64,000 nt of DNA from Methanosarcina acetivorans C2A. Its GTDB lineage: Archaea > Halobacteriota > Methanosarcinia > Methanosarcinales > Methanosarcinaceae. How positions within the stretch are numbered: the first letter of the stretch is position 1; every line of letters begins with the position of its first letter. Both the position numbers and the translations under genes were made by a program. This document shows positions 36,647 through 47,035 of the stretch, one piece after another. The notes under the pieces were generated by a model, which was not told the origin of the DNA, did not search any database, and saw only the letters and a program-made list of their open reading frames with translations. The stretch is taken from positions 5,456,001 to 5,520,000 of the forward strand of contig NC_003552.1 of NCBI RefSeq assembly GCF_000007345.1, read 5' to 3'.

Positions 36647-38242
36647 TCAACGAGCAAGTCCTACCTTTTCATTCTTTTTCTTTTCAACCTGCATATCAAA
36701 GAGCATTCCGAACAGGAGCATCTGAAGTCCGGTACCCAGTACAAGGAAACCGAGCAGTGGGTAATAGGATGGAAGCGGATTTTGAAGCAATAGCTGCAAA
36801 AGTCCCCAGATCCCAAGGAGGACGCTCAAAGGCAAGGCGAACATCCCGAGGAAGTAGAACAACACCAGAGGATGGAAGTCAAGCACCGTGTATTTGATCC
36901 TGAGCCTCCAGAGAAAACCCCTGAAAAGCATTGGTGAAACCTTACGGATATACTTACTGTACCTTATGGAAGATTTTTCTCTGCCGTAACGGGCAGGAAT
37001 TACCACGTCCATGACCCTCATTCCAAAGGCGTTGAGCTTGATCAGCAGGTCGTTACAGTAGCCGTAGTAAGGATAAACGGAGTCCAGATCGATAACCTCA
37101 AGAGCCTGCCTGGAAATGGCTGTATACCCGTTCTGCGGGTCCATGATATGCCAGTATCCACTTCCTATTTTAGTCAGGAAACTTAGCAGGAGGTTTCCAA
37201 AAGACCTCCACCTGCTCATCCCGGCCATGAAATTGTCTGAGAGAAGCCGGTTGCCCTTTGTATAGTCGGCCAGTCCCTCAATAATCGGGAAGATCAATCT
37301 CGGAAGCTGGGTAGGGTCCATCTGGTTATCCCCAGCCATAACTGCTACAATATCCATTTCGTCTTTTAGAGCAAGCTTGTACCCGTCAATGATCCCTGCT
37401 CCGACACCTTTGTTTACTTCGTGGCGCAGATAAACGATTCTCGAGTCTCCGAACTTTTTTACAATTTCTCCGGTCCGGTCAGTACTCCCATCATCGATAA
37501 CATAGATCCGGTCAACATATTCCGGAATCCCGTTCAAGGTCTCTCCGATAAGCAGTTCTTCGTTATAGGCAGGCACTACTACCCCTATACGGGTGCTTTC
37601 AAGCTTTCTGAATGCCGGGTCAACGTCAAAGCTCAGGTAGTTAACCTTAAGTTTTTCGGATTTCGCAGCAGAAAGCAGGGAGTTCAAAGACAGATGCTCT
37701 TTGCCTGAGTTAATATCCTGAAGTGCTTTCGAAGTCACGGCAAGAAAACCTATCTTTTCTTTGAAGGTACTTTTCCTGTTCAGAAGCATGACTGTTTCCT
37801 GTTCACAGGAAACCCTACAGGGCCAGGAACCTACCGACAGGTCAAATCCCAGCCTCAACGGCTCAAGGACATGAGAAATCAGGTCTATGTCCTGCATGCA
37901 CTCAGGATAGATAAGAACAACAAGCTCGGAATCAAGGGATACCCTGTAAAGGACTTTGAGCAGGGCTTCCTCTCCTCCTACCAAGGGAACAACTCTTGCC
38001 CCACCAAGAGATGCCACTTCCATAGTTCGGTCAGTAGACCCTTTGTCAAGCACAAGTACGCGGTCTGAGTAACTTGCCGCAAGCAGGACTTTGCTTCCTA
38101 TGGAAGCTTCTTCGTTTTGAGCCGGAATCAAAACCGTAAACTCGTGCCTTAGATGCCTATCGGAAAGTTGAGACGGCGATGAAACTATACTGGTAGGATT
38201 GGAAATTAGAGAACTAAGACAAAGCGTAAGGGCCGAATACAA
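36647..38242 (-). CDS. Glycosyltransferase with two tandem GT2-like domains and C-terminal membrane helices
   Basis: In this 531-residue protein the second half is a normal GT2 (dolichol-phosphate-sugar synthase-like) domain: VVPAYNEELLIGETLN, VIDDGSTDRTGEIVKKFGDS, and the MAGDNQMDP metal site. Two helices near residues 455-520 follow. The first half (about residues 34-210) looks like the same fold in degenerate form (LIPAQNEEASIGSKV, VLDKGSTDRTMEVASLGGAR), with the first metal-site Asp replaced by Lys and no clear DxD. It is therefore probably a non-catalytic or regulatory domain. Likely product: a polyprenyl-phosphate sugar used by GT-C enzymes such as the ones at 24808 and 40806 (inference). 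Confidence 0.86.
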   Translation of the reverse strand: MYSALTLCLSSLISNPTSIVSSPSQLSDRHLRHEFTVLIPAQNEEASIGSKVLLAASYSDRVLVLDKGSTDRTMEVASLGGARVVPLVGGEEALLKVLYRVSLDSELVVLIYPECMQDIDLISHVLEPLRLGFDLSVGSWPCRVSCEQETVMLLNRKSTFKEKIGFLAVTSKALQDINSGKEHLSLNSLLSAAKSEKLKVNYLSFDVDPAFRKLESTRIGVVVPAYNEELLIGETLNGIPEYVDRIYVIDDGSTDRTGEIVKKFGDSRIVYLRHEVNKGVGAGIIDGYKLALKDEMDIVAVMAGDNQMDPTQLPRLIFPIIEGLADYTKGNRLLSDNFMAGMSRWRSFGNLLLSFLTKIGSGYWHIMDPQNGYTAISRQALEVIDLDSVYPYYGYCNDLLIKLNAFGMRVMDVVIPARYGREKSSIRYSKYIRKVSPMLFRGFLWRLRIKYTVLDFHPLVLFYFLGMFALPLSVLLGIWGLLQLLLQNPLPSYYPLLGFLVLGTGLQMLLFGMLFDMQVEKKKNEKVGLAR

Positions 38243-39668
38243 ACCCTTTCCACCCCCTTATGAATATGCATTATACTATAACCCCCTGTATGTGTATAAA
38301 TGCAAAAATATTAAAGGCTATCATTTAAAAGATTTTTAAACGAAAATATATATAAAGTTAAAATTTTATTGAAAATTATCTGTTAAAATATTAATAACTT
38401 AGGGGGATACTTCTTTTATTAAATAAAGAGTTGAGCGTATATAAGAAAGAACCAGAACTCCCGGATTTCGGTTTTTGAACCTTCGGAATCCCGGAAAGAT
38501 AAGGCATATATTCTGGATACTTAAAAGAGAGCATACTCAACAGGTGGATTTACGGCAAAAGCAAGTTTATCCATTACAAGTTTACGCTCCCTCCGTAACT
38601 GGAAAAATGGAAAACTCCCTGTCATTTGATTAAAATGATATACTTTTGTCATCGGTTAACGAATTTTATGCACAACTTCGAATACGACGTGTAGTGTTTT
38701 TCCAATAGAATCCGCTTATATGTTGCATAAAAAATAGCACTTTTTGATGTTTTGTTCCTTAACCGAATCCAAACGAAATGATATATGATGTTTCAACGTT
38801 ATTTTTTCGGATATCATGGGAACATGGAAAAACTATAAAAAAATTATAAGTGGTGCAGTAATATATTAATTGTATGCTCCGACCGCGTCACATATCATAG
38901 CATTACTCTCAGGAACCAGTACATGAAAGAATTTAACTACCCTGCACAAGTTGATACGAGAAAAAATAGCATAACAATCAATATCCCATTGAGAAAAATG
39001 ACGTGGTTATCGCAGGAAGAAAATAACAGAGAAAATAAATGGCTGAAAAGTCTTTGGAATTCAGGAAGCAGCCTTTCCGGAAAAAATAACATATATACAG
39101 AGAACTTATTTACCCTGCCGTCATAAAGAAAGAAGGAGCTGCAGAATAGAAAGTAAAGGGACAAAAAAGCACACCTATATAGTCATCCCTGAGAGCACTG
39201 GAAGCGGCAAGTGGGTTTTTTTAGTTCAGAAGAATTCAAGCAAAATATGAAAAGTTTTAATAGGCTTCAAAAAATTAGGCAGAAGAGTTCAATATATGCG
39301 CATAGTCAGCGATTACTGACAAAAAATATTGATGTAAGGCTGAAACGTATATTCTAAAAATATTTATGAATTTAGGGGGAGAAGGCATAATAAGGAAGGC
39401 ATATGCCGTTAATTTGGGGAAAAAGAGTTTGAGATTCGACTTACCTGCATTCTGAAGGCTTCCATAGGATGAAAGGAACAATATGAAAAAAAAAACTGGA
39501 TTGAAGCCATCTGAAAAATCAGTAAGAACTCAAAATCTTTCTTGTAAAAATTGATCTTTGTTTACTGATAGCACACTACCTGTGTGAAAATTATCCCGTC
39601 TGATTAGCAGAACATCAGACGAATAGAGACAGAAAACCTGATATAAATCATTCCGGGGGGTAGAATAA
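38243..39668. other. 1.4-kb intergenic region with an inverted repeat and one possible small gene
   Basis: CGGTTAACGAA at 38653-38663 and TTCCTTAACCG at 38755-38765, with TTTTATGCACAAC and GTTGCATAAAAAA inside, form a ~113-bp imperfect inverted repeat. A 67-codon frame from ATG 38923 to 39126 (MKEFNYPAQVDTRKNSITIN onward) has TATA-like DNA about 60-90 bp upstream but no strong ribosome site or known family. I give it a low chance of being real. Nothing else is supported. Confidence 0.45.
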
Positions 39669-40604
39669 TTGATACGTGTAGGAGTGGTCGGAACCGGTTA
39701 CATGGGGGAGAACCACGTCAGGATCTATAGTGAAATGGAAGGCGTAAAACTGATAGGGATTTCCGATCCCAATACTTCAAGGGTAAAAGGGCTTGCGGTA
39801 AGATATGGTACACTGCCTTTTGCAGACCATAAAAAAATGTTCGAGAAAACGAAACTTGACGCGATAAGTATCGCAGCTCCAACTACCCTTCATTGCCCTA
39901 TAGTGCTTGACGCCCTTAGAGCCGGGGTGGACGTGCTTGTAGAAAAACCTATTGCAGACAGTGTGGAAAATGCAACTGCAATGATCGAATCCGCGGAAGA
40001 AATGGACAGGCACCTTATGGTCGGGCATATCGAGAGATTTAACCCTGCGGTTCTGAAATTAAAAGAAATCATTGATTCGGGAACTCTAGGGAAAGTCGTC
40101 TCCGTTTCAACCAGAAGAGTCGGTCCTTACAATCCCAGGATAAGAGATGTGGGAGTAATCCTGGATATTGGGGTTCACGACATAGATATAATCTCTTGCA
40201 TCTATGGAATGAAGATTAACCAGGTATACGCCGTAGCAGGCTCGGATATTCACTCTTTTGAAGACCATGCGACAATTCACCTTCGCCTTAACCATGAATA
40301 CTCGGGGCTTGTGGAAACAAACTGGCTTACTCCTCACAAAATTCGGAAGCTTACAGCTGTTGGCCTGAAGGGGGTTGCATATCTGGATTACCTTGATCAA
40401 AGTGTGGAGCTCCACAACGATGGATGGGTCCAGAAAGCCAGGGTAGAAAAAGCCGAACCTCTGCAAAAAGAACTCTCCCATTTTATCTGCTGCGCAAGGG
40501 ATGGAACCTGCCCGATGCCCTCAGGGGAAGAGGGGAAGCATGCCCTGGAAGTGGCACTGGCTGCAATCCAGTCATACCAGGAAGAAAAAATGATTGAAAT
40601 CTGA
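39669..40604 (+). CDS. Gfo/Idh/MocA-family dehydrogenase (UDP-sugar 3-dehydrogenase-like)
   Basis: This 311-residue oxidoreductase has an N-terminal NAD-binding fold (VGVVGTGYMGENHVRIY), the family EKP motif (DVLVEKPIADS) and the conserved GVHDIDI with the catalytic-type His/Asp. The closest functional type I recall is UDP-GlcNAc 3-dehydrogenase, used in archaea to make 3-amino sugars for glycans. No aminotransferase partner is nearby, so this is uncertain. The TTG start at 39669 is supported by GGGGGGT about eight bases upstream. It opens the + strand gene set leading to a GT39-like protein and a flippase. Confidence 0.87.
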   Translation: MIRVGVVGTGYMGENHVRIYSEMEGVKLIGISDPNTSRVKGLAVRYGTLPFADHKKMFEKTKLDAISIAAPTTLHCPIVLDALRAGVDVLVEKPIADSVENATAMIESAEEMDRHLMVGHIERFNPAVLKLKEIIDSGTLGKVVSVSTRRVGPYNPRIRDVGVILDIGVHDIDIISCIYGMKINQVYAVAGSDIHSFEDHATIHLRLNHEYSGLVETNWLTPHKIRKLTAVGLKGVAYLDYLDQSVELHNDGWVQKARVEKAEPLQKELSHFICCARDGTCPMPSGEEGKHALEVALAAIQSYQEEKMIEI

Positions 40605-40805
40605 AGCTGCAGCCAGGTAAAATTCATAAGGATCCAATCAATGAATTCGCCTCTTTTGCAGGGAAGATGCATGTAAATATGCAGGTGAACAGGAAGTAAA
40701 GATTTTACCTTCAGCGCTGAGGAACCCGAAGGAGAACTTAACCGCATTTAGGATGGAATATGTTTCATCGGGAAACTATATAATCCTAAAGAAAGTTATT
40801 ATGTT

Positions 40806-42752
40806 GTGGGTCGTATGGAAACCATAAAAGTTTTTAAAGATAGGCTTACCGGAAACCTGGACACGATTCTCAGTGCAATGGGATTCAGCTTAGGCGTGTT
40901 CATTGTTTCATTATATTACCTGATTAATTTAAACCAGAAGGACATCGGAACTGCCGTGCTTTCTGCCTGCTTAATCTATTTTTTATTCAGAAAAAAATTC
41001 AAGAGTGAGGCTCCCGTTTCCTCAGAAAAAGACAGGTTAAAAAATAGACTCAACCTTTCCTTTTATCTCGTGTTTCTGATAAGTGTGCTCGTATACAGCA
41101 TGAACCTGTATTACAGACCGATATCGTATTTTATACTGATATGCACACTTGCAGCAATCATAGCTTCGGAAATCCTTTATGTAAGAAAAGGAGACAAGGT
41201 AGCTCCGATACTGCTGCAGATATTCCTTCTTTCAATCCTTATAAGAGCCGGAATTTATTATAATTTCCCGAGCCTCATGGGTTATGACGCTTATTTCCAT
41301 GCAGGCATGGCAAAACTGATTACTGAGACAGGAGCTGTTCCTCCGATTGAGGTCAGCAGCAAATATTTCTATTACCCACTTGCCCACATTTTTGTCTCTA
41401 TAACCCAGTTGATGGGTGGGCTAGACATCAAGGACAGCTTCTTTTATTCTATAGGATTTGCCGATATTTTCAGCACGGCGGGGATTTACCTTATAGGAAA
41501 GAAACTCGAAGGCCCTCAGATGGGCTTGCTTGCAGCCTTATTAATAAATTTAAATAATCACAATATCGTTAGCGGGATTACAAATATAACCCCGGGTTCC
41601 CTGGTTCTCTGCTATTTCATAATTATCCTCTATGCAATCTTTAGTGAAAAGCCGGGCTTGACGCAGACAGGAATTCTACTCATGGCTACGGTTCTGATAG
41701 TACTGACCCACCAGTTAACGACTTTTGTGGTTCTTCTGGCAATAATTTCGATTATAGTGGGAAAATTCCTGCACAACCACCTTTATGAGAGTTTACCCAC
41801 TTCAACGTTCAGTTTTAATTACATCCTCTTTTTTGTTATTTGTCTGCAAACCTACTGGATGTTTACATATGTCACTCCAGGGACCTCTTTTTTTGAGATG
41901 ATCTTCAGACCTCTTATAGATGTACTTCAGGCCGGATCCAGTTACTCAAGCGATGAGCTTATAATGGGGACTGCAACCAATCAAAACTCAATGGAAACAC
42001 TAATACTTCACATAAGTTACCTTGCCCTTCCTTTCTTTGCAATAGGAGGAGTCTTGACTTGGTTTTCCCGCAGGGACGCCGAAAAAATCGATAAGTTTTC
42101 AATTGCTCTGGTTGTTGTAATTCTGTATAGCTTTGCTTACGGGATTCCTTTACTGGGTATGAGAAATTTCCTTACAAGCAGGTGGTTCCCGCTAATAGCA
42201 GTGTTTCTGGTACTTGTAGCTGCCTCATATATGTTAAAGCTGGTAAGCCTGTTTAACTCCAAAAAGGCAAAAATTTCTGCAATTTTCATAATAATGTTGT
42301 TCTTCTCATTCGTAATGGTCACTACGCCGGGAATTAATAAAGACAACCCTCTTGTAGGAAAAGAAACAACTGTAAGGAACCAGTTTAAGAACATTGAAAT
42401 CCAGCCTGTGAAAACACTATCTGCAGTGTATTCAGGAAACATTCTGATGGATGCCCCCTATGACAGCTGTCTTTTTTATCGAGACCCGGGATACAATGTG
42501 GATAACGCAACATACTTCAATACGAACCAGGTAGAGTCGGGAGAGATCAGCGGCGAGCATCTGGTACTGCTAAGAAGAGCAACCCTTCGGGAACCAATAT
42601 CCATAAATGTTCCGGATAGATACGGGGTAAACATTATCAAGCCGTTGCCAGCAGAGTTCTTCAACAGCTTCGATGCTCCGGAGTATGCACTGGTGTATGA
42701 CAATTCAGAGGTGCTGGCTTACCTTAAAGAAAGTAAAGAAGTCAAAAAATAA
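40806..42752 (+). CDS. Multi-pass membrane protein, GT39/oligosaccharyl-type glycosyltransferase
   Basis: This 648-residue protein has about 13 membrane helices and an external C-terminal region. The first external loop contains FPSLMGYDAYFHAGMAKLI, with an Asp-x-x-x-His arrangement like the catalytic loop of GT-C enzymes that use polyprenyl-phosphate sugars. A second polar motif (KYFYYPLAHIFVSITQ) follows. It probably moves sugars onto surface glycan or protein outside the membrane. GTG at 40806 is the longest start; ATG at 40815 fits a TATA box at about 40778 and would be nearly leaderless. It is followed 69 bp later by a flippase gene. Confidence 0.8.
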   Translation: MGRMETIKVFKDRLTGNLDTILSAMGFSLGVFIVSLYYLINLNQKDIGTAVLSACLIYFLFRKKFKSEAPVSSEKDRLKNRLNLSFYLVFLISVLVYSMNLYYRPISYFILICTLAAIIASEILYVRKGDKVAPILLQIFLLSILIRAGIYYNFPSLMGYDAYFHAGMAKLITETGAVPPIEVSSKYFYYPLAHIFVSITQLMGGLDIKDSFFYSIGFADIFSTAGIYLIGKKLEGPQMGLLAALLINLNNHNIVSGITNITPGSLVLCYFIIILYAIFSEKPGLTQTGILLMATVLIVLTHQLTTFVVLLAIISIIVGKFLHNHLYESLPTSTFSFNYILFFVICLQTYWMFTYVTPGTSFFEMIFRPLIDVLQAGSSYSSDELIMGTATNQNSMETLILHISYLALPFFAIGGVLTWFSRRDAEKIDKFSIALVVVILYSFAYGIPLLGMRNFLTSRWFPLIAVFLVLVAASYMLKLVSLFNSKKAKISAIFIIMLFFSFVMVTTPGINKDNPLVGKETTVRNQFKNIEIQPVKTLSAVYSGNILMDAPYDSCLFYRDPGYNVDNATYFNTNQVESGEISGEHLVLLRRATLREPISINVPDRYGVNIIKPLPAEFFNSFDAPEYALVYDNSEVLAYLKESKEVKK

Positions 42753-42821
42753 AGATTCATTGGAAACTATTATATAAGTCGCCGGTGTGGAAAACCCCAT
42801 CTACGACAAAAAACAGGATTA

Positions 42822-44306
42822 ATGTATTTCAAAGTTGGAAACCCCATGTCGAACTTCATCACGAACGTACTAAAACTTGTTTCCGGAAGTGTTACTGCAC
42901 AGCTCCTAGGTATAATTCTAATACCTGTAATCACAAGAATTTATAATCCAGATGATTTTGGAATTTTTCAGCTTTTTATAGCAATCTCAGGCGTACTTGT
43001 GATTGTTTCTACTTTTTCGTACCAGCTTGCAATTATGCTGCCAAAGACAGAAGAGGATGCTGCAAATGTCACTGCCCTGTGTACCTTACTGGTAACTCTT
43101 ATGACTTTAATCACAGGCATAGTGACTTTGCTCATTCCAGATAATATTGACAATATTTTCAAGACCCCTGGGATTTCAAAATACCTTCCTCTTCTTCCGT
43201 TAATAATATTCCTTAATGGGATGTTTTTTGTGCAAAATTACTGGCTTTCAAGAAAAACCCGTTTCGGAGTCATTGCAGGATCCAGAGTTTCGAACACCTT
43301 AACGTCAAAGTTATTTCAAATAGGATTTGCGAAATTGATTATTACCCCATTGGGTCTGATTGGCGGATTCATTGCAGGGTATGCATTTGCAGACCTTATC
43401 ATGCTTAAGGGCATAAAAAAAGATATTAAGGTTTTCAAACAGGTTTCAATTAAAAGAATGAAAGAGATGGCCATCCAGTACAAAAAATTTCCGTTATTCA
43501 GCTCCTGGTCATCGATCGCAAACACTATTTCTCCGCAGGTCCCTTCTTTTTTACTTGCATACTTTTACACTACATCAGTTGTGGGACATTTTTCACTTGC
43601 AAATCAGGTTGTAAACCTGCCAATGGGAATTGTCGGCACCGCTATAGGCCAGGTCTTTTTCCAGAAAGTAAGTGAGGTTAAGAACGGGAATGTGGAAGGA
43701 GACATGAAGACTATAGTTGAGGAGGTTTACAAAAAGCTGATTTCAATAGGACTCTTCCCTATGATACTCCTGATGATCCTCGGAGAGCAGATTTTCGTTT
43801 TTGCTTTTGGAGAAAACTGGGGTATTTCAGGAACATATGTAAGAATCCTTGTGCCCTGGATCTTTCTGGTTTTTCTTTCTTCTCCGATCTCAACTCTCTA
43901 TAACATATATGAAAAACAGAAAGTATGGCTCACCTTCAGTATAGTTCTCCTTGCTTCAAGGATAATATCCCTGGTTATCGGGGGAACTTACGGAGACCCC
44001 GAGTTTGCCCTTGCCCTTTACAGTTTTACAGGAATTGTGTTCTGGCTCTGGAACAATGCATACCTGCTAGGGCTTGCAGGAATTAGCAAGAAAGAAAGCG
44101 CAGGAATTCTTATAAAATATTCTACAATAGGCGTCATCGTTTCGATCCCGCTAATTCTGATAGAATTGATTTCTACAAACTTTTACCTGATAATATTTGC
44201 AGCCGTGATCATGACGGTCATCTATTATGCAATAACCCTCCACGAGGATCCCATGTTCAGAAAAATGTTCTCAACTTTACTTGTAAACGTAAGAAATCGG
44301 AACTGA
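42822..44306 (+). CDS. Polysaccharide flippase (Wzx/MATE-like, lipid-linked oligosaccharide export)
   Basis: This 494-residue protein of 12-14 helices has the polysaccharide-biosynthesis flippase signature at the N-terminus (LVSGSVTAQLLGIILIPVIT, then RIYNPDDFGIFQLF). It would move lipid-linked sugar repeats across the cytoplasmic membrane. It lies 69 bp after a GT39-like gene on the same strand, an expected pairing. The first eight residues precede a second ATG at 42846 (MSNFITNVLKL), which may be the true start. A second flippase, 54012-55484, is of the same superfamily but clearly diverged. Confidence 0.88.
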   Translation: MYFKVGNPMSNFITNVLKLVSGSVTAQLLGIILIPVITRIYNPDDFGIFQLFIAISGVLVIVSTFSYQLAIMLPKTEEDAANVTALCTLLVTLMTLITGIVTLLIPDNIDNIFKTPGISKYLPLLPLIIFLNGMFFVQNYWLSRKTRFGVIAGSRVSNTLTSKLFQIGFAKLIITPLGLIGGFIAGYAFADLIMLKGIKKDIKVFKQVSIKRMKEMAIQYKKFPLFSSWSSIANTISPQVPSFLLAYFYTTSVVGHFSLANQVVNLPMGIVGTAIGQVFFQKVSEVKNGNVEGDMKTIVEEVYKKLISIGLFPMILLMILGEQIFVFAFGENWGISGTYVRILVPWIFLVFLSSPISTLYNIYEKQKVWLTFSIVLLASRIISLVIGGTYGDPEFALALYSFTGIVFWLWNNAYLLGLAGISKKESAGILIKYSTIGVIVSIPLILIELISTNFYLIIFAAVIMTVIYYAITLHEDPMFRKMFSTLLVNVRNRN

Positions 44307-44345
44307 GAAGGAAAATTAAATCTTCTTCTCAGGAAACAGAATTTT

Positions 44346-44781
44346 TTAGAATTTAACCGCCTTAAAGACCCTTTTCATACCTTTGAGAAAAAACTGAGGA
44401 AAACGAAATAGAAAAGAAAAGAAAAAACTGAAATAACAAGATCCACGAAGGTCCCAAGAATTTTATGTGTATCCTGCATGCGTGCTAGCTTTAGAGCTGG
44501 AGCCTTCTTTTATAAAGGGGCCCGCAATAGCCAGTCATTTTACAGGTTGAAGACCCTATTTTCAGCATACCTTTAAAGTTCTTAATGAAAAAGGGGCATC
44601 CGCCCACAAGTTCACCGTTTATGGAACAACCATAAATCTTAAAGTCTCTGGAAAGGGTGTCCCTGCAGATTCCCAGCCAGTCACTTGCGTGAAAGATCAT
44701 ACCGGGTTGAGCTTTTTCCACAAGCAGATCCCAGTCTTTGGATTCAGAAGGTAATAATTCTCTGACTTCAATTTCGGACAT
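44346..44781 (-). pseudogene. FemAB/GNAT-like transferase with a large internal deletion
   Basis: The first 90 or so residues (LLVEKAQPGMIFHASDWLGI through NGELVGGCPFFIKNF) look like the N-terminal half of a FemAB/GNAT-type protein, normally about 330-370 residues. The frame ends at 44491 after KMTGYCGPLYKRRL. About 130 bp further on, a short stretch FLKGMKRVFKAVKF ends at TAA 44346-44348 and looks like a leftover C-terminus. Together they suggest loss of the middle of the gene. The N-terminal call is moderate and the tail is tentative. Confidence 0.55.
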
Positions 44782-44849
44782 TTTAAACCCCTGTAATAGA
44801 CAATAATGTGTTTATAATCAATTAAAATAAGAAGTAGATTTTTGGGTAT

Positions 44850-46064
44850 TCAGTCCCTGAGTCCTGATTTGCAGACTCCGTCTACCTGTTTTGCAACACT
44901 GTACCAGCTGTGATTTTCAGTAACATAACTTAAACCTTTTAAGCCTATATTTTCCCTTGATTCTCGATTTTCAAGTAGCTTTGAGATGGCTTCCGCAAGA
45001 GCTTCCGGGTTTTCCGGAGGGACGGGAATCCCGCCTCTCGAAGCCTCAAGTACATCGGCAACCCCGCTGATCGCACTTGCAACAACTGGCTTTCCGCAAG
45101 CCATATACTCATATAATTTCAGAGGGGAAAGCCCTATTTTTGCATTCCTTGCCAGGATAAAGGGCGCAGCACAAATATCACTTGCATTGATATACACAGG
45201 TACCCGGTCATAGGCAACCACACCTGTGAAAACTAACCTGTCTGCAAACCCGAGGTCTCTTGAGAGGGAGAGCAGTTCATCCTTCATAACCCCATCGCCG
45301 ACAATAAGAAAACGGCATTCCGGGTATCTGGCAAGTATTGAAGGAACCGCCTTTACCAGATATTCGACTCCCTGCCAGGGAGCAAGATTTCCCACGAAAC
45401 AGACATAAGGAGTTTCCGGGTCAAGCCCAAGCTCTTTTCTGCATGCAGCCTGTCCAAGAGGTTTGAAGAGAGAGGTATTTGCTCCGTTAGGAACCACAGT
45501 TATTTTTTCTCCGGGAATGTTGTAAGCACTCTCAAGATTCGCTTTTATTCCCGGAGTCACGGCGATTATCCTATCCGAAAGTCCGAGAGCTTTGTTCAGA
45601 ACCGAGATCTTTAACCTGGATTTTGCGGAAGAAAAAAACCTGGATAAATTTACCGTTTTTCCCTCCTGCAAGGCTTTCTCTTCATCACATCTGGATTTGA
45701 TAAGGCTGCTCTCATCTTCCGGGATCCCGTTTAATTCATAAACCAGAGTTTTACACCTGCCTTTGCAAAAGAGCCCGGCAAGAAAACCGAAATTCGGATT
45801 TCTTGTATACAGGACATCAAAAGTTTCTGAACCGACCAGCCAGGTAGAACTCCGGAAATAATTGATTGTAAGGGTAAGCAGGCTTCCGGGACGTATATAA
45901 TGGCAGTGGACGTTGTCCAGGTGAGAAAGAGTGGAACTATCCGTAGTGAAGATATGGATTTCATTATCCAGCTTTGCAAGGTTACTTACAAGCTCATGCC
46001 TGTGGATAAGGGATCCGTCAGCCAGGTAAAGTGGCCACACTATATCCAGAAAGAGCAACTTCAT
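44850..46064 (-). CDS. GT4-family glycosyltransferase
   Basis: This 404-residue cytoplasmic GT-B enzyme has a first Rossmann domain (residues 1-180) that opens LLFLDIVWPLYLADGSLIHR. The second domain has ITVVPNGANTSLFKP, VCFVGNLAPWQGVEYLVKA and the E-x7-E nucleotide-sugar motif KLYEYMACGKPVVAS near residue 330. It transfers a sugar from a nucleotide donor with retention, probably during assembly of the surface polysaccharide; donor unknown. It is the last of four close minus-strand genes (49140-44850), 44 bp after the GT2 gene. Confidence 0.9.
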   Translation of the reverse strand: MKLLFLDIVWPLYLADGSLIHRHELVSNLAKLDNEIHIFTTDSSTLSHLDNVHCHYIRPGSLLTLTINYFRSSTWLVGSETFDVLYTRNPNFGFLAGLFCKGRCKTLVYELNGIPEDESSLIKSRCDEEKALQEGKTVNLSRFFSSAKSRLKISVLNKALGLSDRIIAVTPGIKANLESAYNIPGEKITVVPNGANTSLFKPLGQAACRKELGLDPETPYVCFVGNLAPWQGVEYLVKAVPSILARYPECRFLIVGDGVMKDELLSLSRDLGFADRLVFTGVVAYDRVPVYINASDICAAPFILARNAKIGLSPLKLYEYMACGKPVVASAISGVADVLEASRGGIPVPPENPEALAEAISKLLENRESRENIGLKGLSYVTENHSWYSVAKQVDGVCKSGLRD

Positions 46065-46108
46065 ACTACCACCTTAATCCAATATTCCATTGAAATATCT
46101 TAGGGTGT

Positions 46109-47035
46109 TCATTGCTCTCCCTGCTTGGCATCTGTAGAGTTGCGGCTTAAAAACCCTGAAATCCTGGAAAATAGCAGACCCAGATTTTGTTTTCTATAAT
46201 AAGCCCTTATTTCCATATCCCCGATCTTTTTCTCCCTCTTAACGGCTGAATTGAGATATCCGTATAAGTATGCAATTCCTGTGTAATATGGGGACTTGAA
46301 GGAATAATAAAACGTATTAAACAGAACCATAGGCAGATTTTTATCCATGTAATAAGCCATCCAGCCATTTTTGACATATCCCTTCCAGAGACCTTCTCCT
46401 GCGCTAGTCTTTCGTTTCTGGATTTCAACCACATCTGCATACTGTCGGAGCTGCCAGCCCCGAAGAAGAGCTTTAGTATTGGAAATGGAATCCGGGGAAG
46501 GTTCTACCTGATAACCTTCGGTTTCAAGGAAACAGGACTTTCTCCAGAGCCTTCCTGTGCCGCGAGGAAGATTTTTATCGGAGACTTCTCGGGAAAGCTT
46601 GCCGCCGACATCATAGTAAACCCCTCCGCTTGCAATCCCGAGAGAAGAATCTTTTTCAAATTCGCCTATTAATTTCCCGAAGTAGTTTTCTTCGAGTACG
46701 GTATCGGCATCAAGGAGCCCTATGTAATCATACTCAATACCATTTACCCTGCAGTATTCCAGTGCATAATCAAATCCCTGTTTGCAGACGTAGCTATAGT
46801 GAAAGGTTATGTCCCTTGGCCTTGGAGGGAGCCTTATGCTTCGAATCCAGGGGTGTCTTGCCTTCAACCCTTCAAGAATATGGGGAGTCTCGTCCGTACT
46901 CCCATCGTCCACTATGATCCAGAGTGTAGGTGTTACTTTCTGCCCTGTTACGGACCCGGAAACGTCAGGCAGGTTGTCCTCTTCATTTCTTGCAGGCGTA
47001 ATCAACAGGTATTTCCTTTTAGACTCGGGATTCAT
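46109..47035 (-). CDS. GT2-family glycosyltransferase
   Basis: This 308-residue GT-A enzyme has the expected motifs: LLITPARNEEDNL at the start, WIIVDDGSTDETPHILEGL and the DxD-type metal site YIGLLDADTVLEENYF near residue 108. A Gln/Arg-rich segment (LLRGWQLRQYADVV), similar to the QxxRW acceptor-site motif, follows. No confident membrane helix, so it is likely associated with the membrane only loosely. Its start overlaps the end of the deacetylase gene by 17 bp, indicating cotranscription and coupled translation. Confidence 0.9.
   Translation of the reverse strand: MNPESKRKYLLITPARNEEDNLPDVSGSVTGQKVTPTLWIIVDDGSTDETPHILEGLKARHPWIRSIRLPPRPRDITFHYSYVCKQGFDYALEYCRVNGIEYDYIGLLDADTVLEENYFGKLIGEFEKDSSLGIASGGVYYDVGGKLSREVSDKNLPRGTGRLWRKSCFLETEGYQVEPSPDSISNTKALLRGWQLRQYADVVEIQKRKTSAGEGLWKGYVKNGWMAYYMDKNLPMVLFNTFYYSFKSPYYTGIAYLYGYLNSAVKREKKIGDMEIRAYYRKQNLGLLFSRISGFLSRNSTDAKQGEQ

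Noticed and set aside
39275-39481. 68-codon minus-strand frame upstream of the Gfo/Idh/MocA gene
   Set aside because: No ribosome site and no recognisable sequence; it overlaps a probable promoter region.
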